Source: Certhia americana (Eukaryota > Chordata > Aves > Passeriformes > Certhiidae). From it: 64,000 nt of DNA. This document shows positions 1-15,300 of this stretch, piece by piece. The stretch lies in NCBI GenBank assembly GCA_018697195.1, contig CM031878.1, forward strand, positions 10,339,566-10,403,565. Direction: 5' to 3'. The position numbers and the translations under genes are program-made. How positions within the stretch are numbered: the stretch's first letter is position 1; the number at the start of each line of letters is the position of its first letter. The notes beneath the pieces are model-generated. The model saw nothing but the letters and a program-made list of their open reading frames with translations, made no database searches and had not been told where the DNA came from.

Positions 1-260
1 ATAGTCAACTTGTCTTCGAGAGGTTCCTTTCATGATGTGCTATTGACAATTGCATTGGCAAATTCACCTGCAGCTTCCTAAAAGGGGAAAATATGCAAGT
101 TACTGTAAAAAGCAGAAAAAAAAAATAAGCAGACAAGTTCTTAGGTTCACATTCCTTGGTGTTCAAGAGCCTTTTAAATAAGCCACCTTATAAGGCTTCT
201 GTGCAGTCTACCAGGAGCTCAACATGTGACATTAAGTCAAAAGGCAGTCTTCATGCCTAC
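1..260 (-). other. WDR70: WDR70 intron 7 (partial)
   Basis: Intronic sequence from the exon 7 donor to the window edge. I see no coding block or repeat in it. Confidence 0.8.
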
Positions 261-394
261 CATTCACAAGGCTGGAGTGACCGAAAAGCTTGGAGAGAGG
301 CATCCATCCCAGCAAAATCCCAGAATTTTACATCATAATCATATCCACCAGTTATCAAACGAGCACCTGAAGGATCCAACCCCAAAGCAGAAAC
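261..394 (-). CDS. WDR70: WDR70 coding exon 7 (first WD40 blade)
   Basis: 134 nt with the first WD repeat: SALGLDPSGARL, TGGYDYDVKFWDF, then GMDASLQAFRSLQPCE. Acceptor tttacag, donor GTAGGC (weak). It ends in phase 2 within the Cys codon of CECHQ; the next exon is outside. Confidence 0.96.
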
Positions 395-3300
395 CTGTAA
401 AGAAAAAAAAAAAACTTACAATCATAATCACTCAAGCTTTTTTTTTTTCCTACAATTCCTCATTCTTCAAAACCCACACCCAAGCCTCAAATAACCCAGT
501 GCACTGGTTTACCATTGAAATATCTTAGCTATATTTTTATTTTGAAATTTCACTACCTTGAATAAAGTCTTAGTACTTTTTAAGGAATAGGAAGAATAGA
601 AGCAAAAATTACACAGTCTGAAAAAACCACTGACAGCTAAGAAAAAGGAGTTAACAGTCATCATCTCATTGCACCTGTTTCTATGAAGAAAATTGTACTC
701 TAGGCTTCTATCAAAAAGTACAAAAAGTATTTCTAGCAAGGTAATAAAATGGTGTTTAACATTCACCAGTTTGATTTTAAGTTTATTCAAGACAGCTCAT
801 GTGCATATACACATTGCTTAGTTAAATTTCTCTTCTAAAAAAAAAAAAAAAGAGATGAATAAAAAAGGATATAAACTTGAACTTCTTTTAAATCACAGAT
901 TTTAAAAAGATATTATTGTAACAAAACAGGTCAAAATAACTTCTCAAAACCCATTTCTTTTAAATACAAAACCAGCTTCTAAGAGCTATTAAAAATTTTG
1001 AGAAAAGAATGCTAATGCGTATTACTCTCATGCTATCCTCAAATCACAGATCAAGTAAAACGGGAATTTTACTGAAAATCTATTTTAATTCTCTATTTGA
1101 AGAATTACAATGTTCTGTAGTACAATAAATAGTATTTTCCATACTAAAATAATTAGCAGTATTCAAACTACATGGAGAAATAGGTTAACAGAAGGCATTT
1201 CCCCAGAAATTATATAAAATAATTATTTTAAATCATTTACCTTCAAAATTATTTCTTTTCCTTTCACACTTGTGAAAATATTGAATCTACTACTATGATG
1301 TCAATGTCCAAAAATAACAATAGTTTTACACAGAAGATGCTTACCTACATGTATCTTCTTTACACATATACACAAAAAGTACTGACAGGAACTATGATTT
1401 AATGCAGACACACAGTAATACCACCAAATAAAACTTGTCTCAAAGATGTATCAGTCTACTACTGTGCTTTTTTTCCAAAGCTTTAGCATACATTTATATA
1501 CACTGTGTTATGGAGACTTTTAAAACTTATGTAAACTGTTGAATAGTTCCCACAGAAAATATTTTAAAACATGGAAACAAGTTAATGGAAAAAGTAACCC
1601 AGAGAAAACAATTGTCCCAATAAAAACAGCATGTATGAATGAAATTTATTCTCTGTAATAGATAATTTGCTTTCCTAGAATTTAGATTTCCTCACAGGAA
1701 ATAGTATGGGCTTCTTTTGAGTTTTCTTTTTCCAGTTTCATGGAGTAACAGTTCACTTAGCTATTCCTTATCTTAACCAAAGATGTATTTCTAGTCATCT
1801 TCTCATTTAGGTTTCTGACCATCTCTGTGCTGGCAACTTTTTAGGCATCACCTCCTAAGGCAGGATCACGCTATTCCCAAATGCTGGAAATCAAGGTGAG
1901 ACAGAAGGCTTGCTTGGCTGAGCAGGAATCTTCTCTTGGAAATAAGGCCAAAAAAAGGTATATGTCCAGTAAGGTCAGGTGACATGGGAACAATACAGAG
2001 CCGCTGCTTGCTAGCGCAGGGAGCAAATCTGTACAGCCAAAGCTCAGTTGGGAGTTGAAGCTGCCCAGAACTGTGGGGGATACATTAATATCCTTTTTTT
2101 CCCAAGGATATTAATGTTAAAGGCAGTGTAGAAATAATATCAGCCCATTAAAGGATAAGGATGGGCACTTCACAAAGAGGTCAGAGACAAGGCAGAGATG
2201 TTTAAAGCTTTTTTTGCCTCTGTCTTCTGACGGACCAAGGAGGTCTCAGACCCTGACTGTGAGAATGATCAACTCCCAGCCAATCCCAAAATTGTGCAGA
2301 ATCTGCTGATCCAAGTGGATGCCTACAAACCTATGAAGCCTGATGAGATTCATTTGAGAATACCTGAAGTGCTGGCTGATGTTATTCCAAAGGCTTTCTT
2401 GATAACTTTCAAGCAATCTTGGGAATCTGGAGAGATCCCAGCTGACTGGAAACATGACAAAAGTTGTCCCAGTTTTCAAGAAGGGGAAGAAGAAGGACAA
2501 TGCAGTCATCAGTCACCACTAGTATGGCTTCATGGGAGGAAAGTCTTGCTTAACAAACCTGATTTCCTTTTATAACCAGGTAACCCATCTAGTTAATCAA
2601 GGGAAACCAGCTGATGTGACCTTTTTGGATATATGTAAAGCTTTTGATATTTTCTCTCATAGAGTCCTTCTCAGTAAAATGTATTAGGCAAAGGTCCTTC
2701 ACCCAGAAGGTGGTTGGGTACTGGAAAAGGCTCCCATGGAAGTTGTCACAGCAGCTGACAGAGTTCAAGAAGTGTTTGGATAATGCTCTTGGGTACATGG
2801 TGGGACTCTTGGGGGATGGTGCTCTGCAGGACCAGGAGGTGGACTTGACGATCTTCATGAGCTTCTTTCCAGAAAATTCTATGATTCTGTAATGCAGATA
2901 CGTCGTAGCATTTCAATTATATAACACCCTAGTATAGCCAACTGTCTGAAAATAGTACTTTCAAGAAAACCAAGATGTCGCAGAAATGACGGTCCTATTC
3001 ACCAAGCAACTGACTTCTCCATAATCTAAAAGCCCTGCTGTAATGAAGAGGCATTCACTTGCAGAAATATTTTAAAATGTGTAATCTTATGTGTTTCTAA
3101 AAAGAATATGCCCCTTTTACAACTAAATGGAAATTTTGAACCCTAGCCATTTCATTCATGATTTCTTACATGAAGAAAAACTGGGTATCTCCAGATTAAT
3201 CAGAACACTCAAGTGTTCTATTCAATAACTTCTTTATGAGGAAGCAGTTGTTATATGAGATATTAGAAAGCACATATTTCATATTCTTTCTCATACCCAC

Positions 3301-6300
3301 CTATTAATCAAAAGTACCATGAGAAATAAAAAATATATATGAAGTTTCATTGGGAACAGTAATTCCCATTACACTGTACAAAAGCAAGACAACTGGGAAA
3401 TTAATCAGGTTTCTGGGAAGACTCTCTAGCTTGGGAAATCTTTCCTGAGATTTCTCAGCTGCACAGGAATAGAGTCATCATCAAATCCACATTCACTAGA
3501 TTGAAGAGGTACAGATGGGATATATAAGTTTAGCTGAAATACAGTACACTGTATGAACATAATGAGAAGACTGTATTTAAAAACATTGGGGCAAAACACC
3601 AAAATCAAATTATGAAGTTACTCCCATCCTTATGTGTCTAAGGTCACAAGCAAACGGTTTCACTGTTCAAAACAAAACAAACAAACAAAAACCCAAAAAG
3701 ATAGCACTTCTACAGAAGAGATTTTTTTTCAATTTTATGTTTCATTTACTGCACCCAGTCTAATCCAACTGCACTATATATATCCCACATTACAATTCAT
3801 CTCTGTTCTAGGTGATGACAGCTGCATTCTCCTGCAGTCAAAATATCTTAGAAGTCTTCCAGAACTGTAACTTCCACTTCACAAGGCCTTTTAGTTAGAA
3901 ATAACATGAGCTTACTCTTTATGAAGCCATGAAAAGATTTACTGGTTTAATATAGAGAAAAATAAATCAACAAATTTTACCTAACGAGGTTTGTATGTAT
4001 TCAAGAAACATACTGTAGAAGCAGTTACTGTCACATGTAAAACAGGAAAATGATTTGCACTAGTACACTGCTCTACAAAACCTAGTACTCACAGAAATTA
4101 ATATGCAAAGCAGTTGCATGCACTGTATGTAGAAAAATCCACTCCATTTTGTTTAGCGTAATGCAATGCAACTTTTGCAGGTCTTCGATCAATCAGCCCA
4201 CAAAAATTGAATTTATGTTAAAGATGTGATTATACAGAGATAGAAATATAGAGAGCAAAAAAAAGCTATTTGCAAGCTGGATTGTGGTTCTTCAAAAGAA
4301 AGCAAAGGAGCAGCAGTGGAAATAAAATCTAGAAAAGATGCAGTCAAAGACAAGGAAAAACAAGATCTCAAAAAATTGAGAACGGTGTATAAAAGGCGCT
4401 AAAAGACTGAAGCAGAATGAAGTATTCAGCTGCAAAGAAGTCATTGGCAATAACATTCTCCTTTAAATCCATTACCAAAGAAAGGTCTAGATTATGTCTA
4501 GATTACGTCCATGTCTATACATTAGGATGGTCTATCCCAGAAGAAAATGCTAACAATTACAGAGAACACACTTGATGAAAATGAGACCTTGAAATTGTCT
4601 TCAAAGAAATAGAAGAGTTGGTCATGAAACACATTTTCAACTGAACTAAGAAAAGAGACTGACTAAAATGACAAATCAAGGAAAATATTAATTTCTTGAA
4701 CTTTAGCTGATAAGTATTTCTTAACCTATTTCACATACTGGCACAGTTCTAGAAAAGCATGAAGGGTTGAAAACATATTATCACTTACTGTCTTTGTTCC
4801 ATGTTGGAGCGTAATTTCATGAGAATCTGGGATTTTCTTCACAGGGTTCTGAAAAAAAGAGAAAAATTCATCTCTGTGAAAACAGTGCTATCCCCAAAAA
4901 AACTAATGCAATATATGTAAAAGTAAGGTTTCCATCAAGCTGCCAGTTGTAACATGAGGAGAAATGGGAAAACCATAAACCAGAGACTGATTGCACACTT
5001 TTATTTGCGTGGATATATGCCCAAAATTATGATGAATAATTGTTTTTAAAATATGACACCATCTTAAGACTAAAACAGGAAAATATTTTCTTTTTTTTTT
5101 TCTCTTTGGAAGATATTAATTCACACAGAAAGAAACGTAATGGAAGTACTCAAGTATTTTTGACCAACTTTCTACAAAGGTCATGTGAAACATTACCCTC
5201 AAAATGCTCATTTTTCTGGTACCAACCAATCCAGTTTCCTAAAACAGATACTATCTGTCCTCTTGATGCCTGACATCTTTGTTATAATTTTCTGTTGCCA
5301 AAGTATGAATTTAAAATAATTTTAGACACCTTTTCTACTACACATTAAATCTCCCGCCTTATCCATCTCTGCCAATCCCTTCACTATTTTTCATGCTTCA
5401 TTGAAAAGTCTCTATACCATCAAGCTGATTACCTTCATACTTGTTTTATCTTCTTTATCAGTTCCATCTTTTATTTCTCTGATAAAACTGAAACTTCCAT
5501 TATCTTTGGTTTAACCACACTTACCCTTCTTCTAACTTAACCTACATGAAAGTATATTTAGTTAGGCATTACTCTTTACTTTGAGGTTAGGCATAGGTTG
5601 GCCAGAGAAGCTGTGGATGTTTCGTCCCTGTAAGGGATGTTGGCCAAGGCCATGTTGGATGATGCTCTGAGCAACTCGGTCTAGTGGAAGGTGTGTCTGC
5701 CCATGGCAGAGGGGTTGAAATGAGATGGTCTTCAAGGGGGGGAAAGCATGGAGGTTGTGCATGTGCACTCATAATTTGTCTTCCAGAGCAACCACTTTGG
5801 TCACTGAAGTCCTATGGGGAAGCAACAAGATATCCCCTGCTAATGGGAAGTAGAGAATAAACGTTCAGCTTTCCCGTGTTTCCATGTGTGGCCTTCACTT
5901 CATTAAGCTGCCTTTATCTCTATCCATGTGATTTTATTTCCATTTTCCTCACTTCTCCCACTCCATCCTGCTGAGGATGGGAGAGATAAACCAGTCTGGT
6001 GGGTACCTGGCACTGAGCCAAGGTCAGCCACCACGAAGTAACAGCAAAGGTTTACCAATTGCTACATATGACATCCTAAAAGGTACAGCCCACATGGCAC
6101 TAAGTGACACTTCCACAGACTTCATGGTTTAGAAGACGAGAAGCAGCGGTAACTCAAAATTCCCATGCAAAGCTGTGATTATGAAAATGAGTTTATTGTT
6201 CAACTGACACTATAAAGGTATAATATATATACACAAAGGTATAATTATAATACAAATTAAGATTTCAATGCTCCATCATTCCCTACACTACAAACTGATG

Positions 6301-9300
6301 TTTGATGTTCTTGGGATGCAAAAAACTGACCAATAGCCATTGCCTGCACTTGTCATCGAAGCACATTCCATAAAAACCAAAGTGTGAAAAGCAAACAGTT
6401 TCCAAGATTCATCCACTGTTTTTGTGAATCAAAGGCTTTCACAGAAACCATCTGTTGCACTTTTACCTTAATCACTGCAAAGTTGCTTTTCTGCATTGGA
6501 GTATTAGAATTCTTCATTTCATGTACTTCACCACAAAGGTAGGTATTGTATACCTATATTGTCAGCACTGACTTTAATTTTTAGAGGGCATCTTAACTAC
6601 TTTGAGAGGTCTTTCACTAAGTCAAAGAAAAAATAATTTATTAATACACAAAATGATCTAGAACAAACTTACTTTAATTGCTAGCTCCCTCAAGTGAAAA
6701 TAATTACCCTTTTTCATGCGAAGAGCAAAGCTCTATGAAAACATTTTTGCTTTACACCACACTCACACTGAACGGCATTCTGGCTACTCATTTTAGGGAA
6801 GAAGAACAGATAGAAATATATTCTGCCACCTGATAAATCAAACATCCTGAGCCTGAAAGTCAGACACTTGGCAACTGCTACTGGTGCTAAACTCTGCTGT
6901 GTCCAAGGGATGCCTGACAGTTCAAGTAACTATTTAGACTATTCAAAACAAAAAATTAAGATAACAACAACTAGGAACATATCTTGGCATAACATCTTCA
7001 AATTAGCTAAACATTTACAAAAAAAACCCAAGGTGGCTTATTCTATTTTAGTTAACCATGAACTTCCTAAATAACTCAGAATGCTGTGTTTCTAATGTGC
7101 TACAGCACATTATGTGCTATATGCACGCAAGATAATCAGATGCAACTACAACTTTTCCAGTTATTACACTCCAAAGAATAATGAGTGACATAAAGTCCTA
7201 TTTTTTTCACACTTTGAAAGGAAAATATAGCCAATACATTTATGCTGATTTGAACATCTAGCTATCATATATCCTGGAATATTACAGTAAGTGCAAAAAA
7301 AAATAAAAAGGTACAGTTTGCCTAAAGTGTACCTGCATTTCCAGGCCTTCAGCTACTGCTTGGATTTCAGATGTTAACTTCACACTAACTGATTCTATGA
7401 TTTCACTAATATTGTTCTGCAAAATTTGTATTGTGATTAAAACTAGAGAAGATTAAATCTTTACAAGATTTCCAGGGTGGGGTTTTTTTGTTGTTGTTGT
7501 TATTTTCTTTTAAAGTACATGAGGAAAAGACAGTATTTTAAAATTCTGCTTCAGCAGAAACAGAGGAAAACAGTTATGGTGTTGACATATCTCCTAATAT
7601 TTTTACAAAAATTCTCAATTCCCTAGATGACATAAGATTAATATATATTAAATCTGTGAAACAGAGTATTCTGTGAGTTCACAGTTTTCTCTCAAAATGA
7701 ATAGTCTTACCTTAAAAGCAATTTCTGCAAAGGGACGCTGCAAATCAGCATCACATCTGCAGAATGGAGTTTCAATTTTTTCAGGGAATTCCAGCCCTAG
7801 TTGAGTGCTATACTCTTGTGCCTAACAACAAGCTTTGATTTACTGCACCATTACCAGTAAATATTGTGGATTTTTTTTCCTTGTTCCTTTTGGGAGCTTC
7901 CTTATTCTCAAACAATACTCAGAAAATATGCCACTAGCAACCAGAGGCTGAAACTTGATTAGGCTCCTCAGAATGTCTTGAAGACAAAATTAAAAAGATC
8001 AAATAAACCAAAATTACTCACTTTTTCATGGCCCAGCTAAAAAAGGGAAAAATTATGCATTTATACCTACAAGAATCTCTACCGTTCTGTTTGCAGAGAT
8101 TTCAATATAAATGGAAATTATATTGTATGAGAGAGACTTGCAAACTATGAGTAATCTTTCACACATCAGGCCCTTAACGAGGAACTTTTCTTGGTACCCA
8201 CAATACTGCAATTTACAGAGAAAAAACTTCCTTTTTCTCTGTGTTTGCGATCACCCTTTTAAAGGATCATGCCTTGAGAAATTCAAGATCATGTGCTGCC
8301 CTGGAAAAATATCCAGACAGCTCCTTTGTTCACAATTCTCTCCTGAAACACTGGCTTCCTGAAAAATTGAAAAGACTATCATTTGTGAGAGCAGAGCTAT
8401 GGCACAGCACAGAGAAAAAAAATGCAAAACTGCAGCTGGTTGAACTAAAAGGTTAGCATTTTCCCTGTGTTGTGCAAGAGAAAAGGTTAAAGCTGGTTTG
8501 GCTACTACCTATTTTAAATATCTTTAAGAGAGCCTTTAAATTTATCAGGGAGCTGAAGCACTTCTCTTGTGAGGATAGGCTGAGAGCATTGCTCAGCCTC
8601 GAAAAGAGAAGGCTCTGGGGAACCTTCCTGTACCTGAAGGGGGCCTCAAAAAATCTGGAGGGACTTACCACAAGGACAAAGGGGAAGAGGTTTAAAGTGA
8701 AAAGGGGTTAGATATTATGAAGAAGGGATTTGCTTAGGTTAGATATTATGAAGAAATTCTTTACTGTGAGGGTGGTGATGCACTGGTACAGGCTGTTGAG
8801 AGAAGCTGTGGATGCCCTGTCCCTGGAGTTTTAAGACCAGGCCTGGATGGGTCTCTGAACAGTCTGGTTTAGTTGCAGGGGCATTGGAATGAGATGGCGT
8901 TTTAAGGTCCCTTTCAAACCAAACTATTCAATAGTAGAATTCTGTGATTCTACCATACTAAAAAACCCCTTCTGCTCCAAGTGTAACCACACCCTGCTCT
9001 TCGGTGTCTCTGGTTTGATACACTCCACAGGGAAGATGCTCTTTTCATAGGCTGGAGTGATGAGAAGGAAGCAAGAGCTACACTTCACAGAGATTTCTCC
9101 ATTTCTGGTGAAAATACAGGTTTCACAGAACAATTATCACAGAGGTGGTCTGACACAGATGATCACTGCCTTACTTGAGGACAGATGGAAATGGGCAGCA
9201 GGAATATCTGGTGGAAGTGGAACAACAAATGATAATACGAGTAAACATAACAACAAATGGTAACACAAGTACCTCCATCTACTTAAGAACTTAACTCTCC

Positions 9301-12300
9301 TCAAAAAAAGGTTCCCCCTACAGAAGACAATGCTTTAATCATTCGAATTTCAGGCCTTCTGGCAATTAAGAAAAAAGGTCTTTTTATTTTTGTGCCTTTT
9401 GTTTAAATACATAATGTTCATGTTCTTTTTCAAGTTTTTTTTAAAGCTTATTCTCTTCCCACCCAAAACGTCTGATTTGCATGGAAAAGCAAATGTCACA
9501 CTGCTGAGGGGCAAGGTGAGGAGAGCAGGAAAATTTGAGACCCCTTGAAAGATTTTATTTTGTACACCAGCATACACAGTGACATCTGTTGAAATCTGCC
9601 TTGTGACCAGATACTAATAAATTTCTCCCCCTTCTATTTTCTTCAGCGAAGTGTTCAAAATCATAAGTAAAATTAAGGAAGAGCAATCAAAATTATAAGA
9701 AAGCCTTAAAAAGAGAAATGTTCTTATAAAAAATGTTCATACTGTAAATTATATTACGTACTGAAAGAGAATGCTCTTAAACATTTTAAGGACAAAAACA
9801 TAGGTAGACAACTCATGAACAATCACAACAGAAAGAATGGGATATTGGACACAGTAACTCCTAAGGCAGACAGGTACAACAGCACAAACTGTTCATGGAA
9901 TGGTCAGGATTGCGAGGGACCTCTGGAGATCCACCAGTCCAACCCTCCTGCCAAGGCAGGGTCAGTCACCTGTAGCAGGTGACACAGGAATTCAGACAGG
10001 TGGGTTTTGAACACCTCCGGAGAGGGAGACTCCATGGGCAGCCTGTAATGTTTAGACAGATACAATGCCACAAAGAACCAGTGAATTCTGGAGATAAGCC
10101 ACTGTTTATCTCGACCACCAAAGAAATCTGATCCAACTGCTGCATTATCTAGGCACAACCATATGTTAATATGAATAGCAGAAGGTACAAATAGCAGAAG
10201 GCTTGTTGTTGCTTGTTATTGTCTGTATCAAATGTGTTTGGTTTACAAGTCAAGTATTCTCTCTTATACATCACTTAAAATATAACCTAAATTCTCTTTT
10301 TCAATGAAAGAAGTTCTAGAAGTCCATAAAACTTCACAGAGGGGACACTTTCACAACCTTCTTGCATTGGAATTAACCTCAGGCCCCCAAACAAGTAGCT
10401 TCTTTTGTTCTACCTCACATCTAACTTCAATACGCAAGTGAAGGGAATTAAGAGTCTTATTTTAGTGATGATGAACGAAGAGAAAAGAACCCTGTTCTCG
10501 TTTTCAATATTAAGTATGAAACATTATTTTAAGAAAGATAAGGGGAAGTTAAGGGGAGTATTTCACAAATCTAGAAGAAAACATCCCTTACTCCTCCTTT
10601 CAAACCAGATAAATGTTTTTAGCTGTTAAGCACACAGATGAATTTTCCATGACAGCAGTGAAAGGTGAAGGCAGTAGTAAGCATTCTAATTCATTTTTAC
10701 TGTTCTTTTTTAAACCCGTTTTTCAAACAAACACACAGTGATGTCATGTTTTGTTCCACAATCATGCACTGATTAAAATCACACTACTTGTAAAATGGGC
10801 AGGTTTTCCAAGTCACAATTTTTCACACTTCTCTGTAAATTAAACTGTAAATAAATGTGTAAGATATACACTAAGATTGCACAAGTGGACATTCAAGAGG
10901 AAGATGGAGTACAAAAAACTACAATATGAGAGATGGGCAAGATGCTGTTCTACAACAACAGAAAAAGATACATTATTGGAGTTTACAGAAGTGCATTATC
11001 CACAAACTTCCATACAAAAGGAAGCATATAGATTTGAAGCAACATTTCAGCAACTTTTAATTTCCTCTGTTTTAGGTGTTAGAATTGACAGATGTATTCT
11101 CATGCAAACTTGCATGTTATTAAACTCAGCTTGGCCCAGATTCATATGATCTGAGTTTCTAAATATGATGTATCTAAATATAGAAACAACCTTCTTCAGA
11201 CTTCTTATACAGCCTTCAAAAATAAGCAAAAACTCAAGAAGAAGAATCAGTGTACCAAAAAAACAAAATCATTTTGAAACCTCTCCTCTTCATGAATTAT
11301 TCTCCTGAATTCAGTGCAAAACATCTGAATTCATAGCATAGGTACCTTGATTATGTTGGATGAATCAGGGCATGTGTGCCTGTATTATCTAAATTTCTGG
11401 TCTGAAGATAAAGGAAAACATTCTGGAAAACAGGAGGATGCATGCAAACACTGGTATGAATTATCTTGACTGGCATTCCCACAAAACACACAAATATCCA
11501 TTACCCATGGAAAAACATAGATAACTGTAACTGCGTGATGAATGCAGAAAACCTTCAAAATTAACAGAAATATTGAAAGAGCCTTGGGGAAGAGCCCCAA
11601 CAAAATGATACTGTTCCCAGTTTCCAATCTTTAATTTAGGTAAGTTAAAACAGTGCAGAATATTTACATCTTGAATTTTAAGTATAGGAAGATCTTTCCT
11701 TTAGTGAACTAAGAGGTATTGCTACAGTGTGAACTCAAGAAGTAAAAACTGCTTTAAGTAGATGAACTTCCTTTCAAGTACCTACAGGATGTAAATTTAA
11801 TTTTTCAACACAGAAATACTACCGCGGCTGGTTTGTCCCACCATCATCTAATTCACAGATTCATGTAATTTTTCTCTTATGATCTGAACCTAAGTGATTT
11901 GTAAGGTTCAACCAGAATGGGAAAAGACCTTAGATAAATTCTTTATTCCAACATGACTGCCTAAATGTAATAAATTTCTAATGTTATTATAGGCCAGATA
12001 CAACATATTTTATTAGAGGTTGGGTCAAACTCAGACTGTGCCATGACAGCATGACATCAATTAACTCTCCCCTTCCCTTTCATGCCATTTATCAGCACAT
12101 CCCTTTCTGAAAAGACTCCAATGGCTTAGCGGTTTAGAAAAGGTATTATAAATAGAATCTCAGTGTGTTTTGCAAGCACCATTTTTAGACATAAATATCA
12201 TACTTCTAAAGTACTGCAAAAAGCTTACTTGATCTGTCTTCTGGGGGCTACATTTAGACAGGAGGTTGCTATTTTTCATCTAAATTCCAAAGACTCATTC

Positions 12301-15300
12301 AGATAAATTTCTAAATTTGTAACAAGCCTTTGATTCTTGAAGTCATAGTTTATATTAATGATTATGAACTGGGAATTGTTCTCATAATGTATACCAAATA
12401 AATTCACTTGACCCTCTTCTGAAACAAGTTATAATCACTGATAAACTGTTAAATCTAAAATTGCCTGGAGTCATTCAAGTTTCCTCTGCAGTTTCTGGGA
12501 GGCAGGTTAACTTAAGCTGAGTATTCCAGTTACATTCCACTCATACAACCACCCACCTGTTTCATCTTTATCTTCTCAGTTTCAAATGGGTATAAATATA
12601 AATACTTCAAATTTGCTGAAACTGTATGTACAACTGCCACATTCCAACAAAAAGCATCCATGTTAAGTCAAGCCACAGTTTTACTACAGTAAAAATATAC
12701 AAAACATTACTGCTACCTGCCATCTTAGGAATCAAAAGAAATCTCTAGCATTTTCAGTCAGGCATATCCTTTATTAAGGTTATTCCTTAGACCTGAATAG
12801 AGTACTTTTTTTTTAACATAAAGGAATACTTCCATTTACTTTGCAACAGTAAAACAGCTCACACAACCACAGATCAGCTGACAATGAGGAAAAATAAAAC
12901 AAACTGTGGAAGCTCTGTTCAGGTTGGTAGGTTTCCAAACCATAGCTTAATTATGAAATCAGAAAGGACAAATAATTGTGAACTTTTGAATCTTTGGAGT
13001 AGAAGTGCCAAATGTTTAGTTCAGATACGAACAGGCATTCATCTATTTTACATTCAGCTTGTGTACAATTTTGTACACCAGAGTCCATGTGGGATTACTA
13101 CCACAAGGAATATGCTGTAAAAGACACCCATGAAAGAATCCAAAACCAAAAGATAGGATGGGTGCCCAGACTGAACTTAGCATTCGCTAATGCGTTGCAT
13201 CTTTCAGCCTGCTAGCCAGTACCCTTAATTATTTACATTAAACTTGCTCCAAAACATCTTTTATCTAAACTATACAGACACTTTATCATTACCACCATTT
13301 GGCAAACTTTAGGGAATAAAGAGCATGAAGTTCTTTCACCTGACTCACCAAGATAAACCATGAACACTTACATGTTTTTCACTCTTTAAAATAGATTTAC
13401 TGTCCTCTAGATTTAACCTCTGTCAAAATACAAGTACTTATGAAGTATCTTACAATTCAGAAACATGTACAAAGTTTAACATGGTTTTTCAAAAAAATAT
13501 TCCTTTCCCCCCCATATAATTAAAAAGCCAATAATACCACTTAGCTTAGTAATTCATGCAGCAAACCCCAATTTTAGTTACATGCACTTCTATGGAAGTA
13601 CATTAAAATCACATATGCAGTAGAAAAAGTATTAAAGCTTCTTTTGCAAGTTGTGTAAGCAGTGAAATTAAGTCCATCAACAGCAATACAATTCCGGGCT
13701 CTTCAAAACTTTAAAAGAACCAATGCAACCAAGAGATGATCAATATTTGGCATTGTTATCTAGAACAGAAATGGTATTACTACAACTGAAATAAAATGCA
13801 TTTTTCCTCTTGTCAAAAAAGAGCCTTTTGCTCATTTTAAGACTTGCAGTGAACATGCCAGCATAGAATTTCATGAGCATCAGTATCAAACAACCTCTAT
13901 ACCAGTACAATGACAATCTCATTAGCAAGCCATCTCTTTTAAATTGCTTTAATGACCAAAATTAAAACAATAGTCCATTGGTGTAGACCAATCCTTGACC
14001 TTTGACTGTGCAAGTTATTTCACTTCCACATACTTCAGTTTCCTCACTGAAAATCATAGGAATAAACAATACATATTTCAAGGAATCTGCTAAAAGCTTT
14101 TCAGCAATGATGGTGAAGTTTTTCACATTCCCTAGGGATCCTGTTGTTCTTAGCAAATGCACTACCATCAGCAAACTAAACCATTACAGCAAGAGAGATA
14201 GAGAGATGTTCACAGACTACACTTTTCAACAGTTCTACAACTGTTGCTGTGAAAGGTGTTCATTCAACAGTTTACTTCAGCATCTTGAGAGATATAAATG
14301 TATGTATTACATCCCACCTAGTGACAATGACTGCAGTTGTCTACAAATTTACCAAATAATTAGGGTAAGGAATTAAAAGTGTATGTCTGTGTGTGTTTGT
14401 CAGTCATGCAAAGAAGATCTGCAACCACAGGGTGAAGGTAGGGAGACAAGGGTTAAAAATTACAGCATGTCTCTGTTACTGCAGGAAGGAAGAACAATTT
14501 CCTATGTAGCTTCCACAGCTGGTTCCAATTCCATTACTGCTTCGATTACTAATTCTCCCATGCCACCCATAAATTACCTTCAAACATTAGCATTTAAGCT
14601 CGTTTATAGCAGCACAACTTTATGTAATGTGACATGAAAATAAATTGCTGAGTGACTTGAACTATGCATCTGGAAAGAGGAAAAGATACATTTATATTGT
14701 ATGGACTTGAGGTCCATGCTTGGTGGAAGCACACCTTCCTTCATGCTTCACTCAGGTATACCCTTTTATCTAAAGCTTATGGCAGAAGAAACCAGTGCAT
14801 TAGGGCCAGATTATGTACCTCATGTTGCTAAAATGGTTGTAACACCCAACAAAACTGCAGTAATTTTAAAGATGTTCAAGATTTTCAATGTTCAAGTACT
14901 AAGCACTAGGTTAAAGATGGTAACCAGGCTGAATACCCTGGCTTTATTTGGAATCATAAAGCAAATAATTATAAAATGTCATGTCCAACAATTATGAAGC
15001 ATGCTTGTCTTCTGTGCAATTATATGGTATATATTTTACTACAGTACTTATGTATGCTGAGATTCCCTCCAGCATATTGTATCAAAAATACTGGTTTCTA
15101 TATAGGTAACATAATCTGAAAATTCAAAATGATTACAATTAAACCTAATGGGGCACACAACTTGACAGAGAGCCATTGATTTCCACAAAGCAATCAAACT
15201 GGAACTGTTCAGTACGGCTCAGCTCAGGGTTATACAGGAAAAGAACAAAAGACCTCCACACATCTTTCAGTGGAATGTCACCCATGTTAAATCCAACAGT

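Larger units (their letters stand above)
395..4788 (-). other. WDR70: WDR70 intron 6
   Basis: AT-rich intron. It holds a degenerate CR1 (about 1850-2893) and an exon-like segment with an in-frame stop at 3426-3533. The rest shows only short A runs. Confidence 0.85.

Noticed and set aside
6465..6509. Possible small minus-strand exon with donor AAG-GTAAAA
   Set aside because: No acceptable acceptor; an in-frame stop lies immediately upstream.
9175..9207. 33-nt minus-strand segment with consensus-like splice borders
   Set aside because: Open in all three frames, so it carries no coding signal.
12840..12877. 38-nt minus-strand segment with a very good acceptor
   Set aside because: Open frames end in phases 0 or 2, neither compatible with the next candidate H.
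14002..14376. 124-codon plus-strand frame with a 70-codon minus-strand frame on the same bases
   Set aside because: Both strands open at once and no splice sites, start context or family similarity to prefer either. Probably chance.
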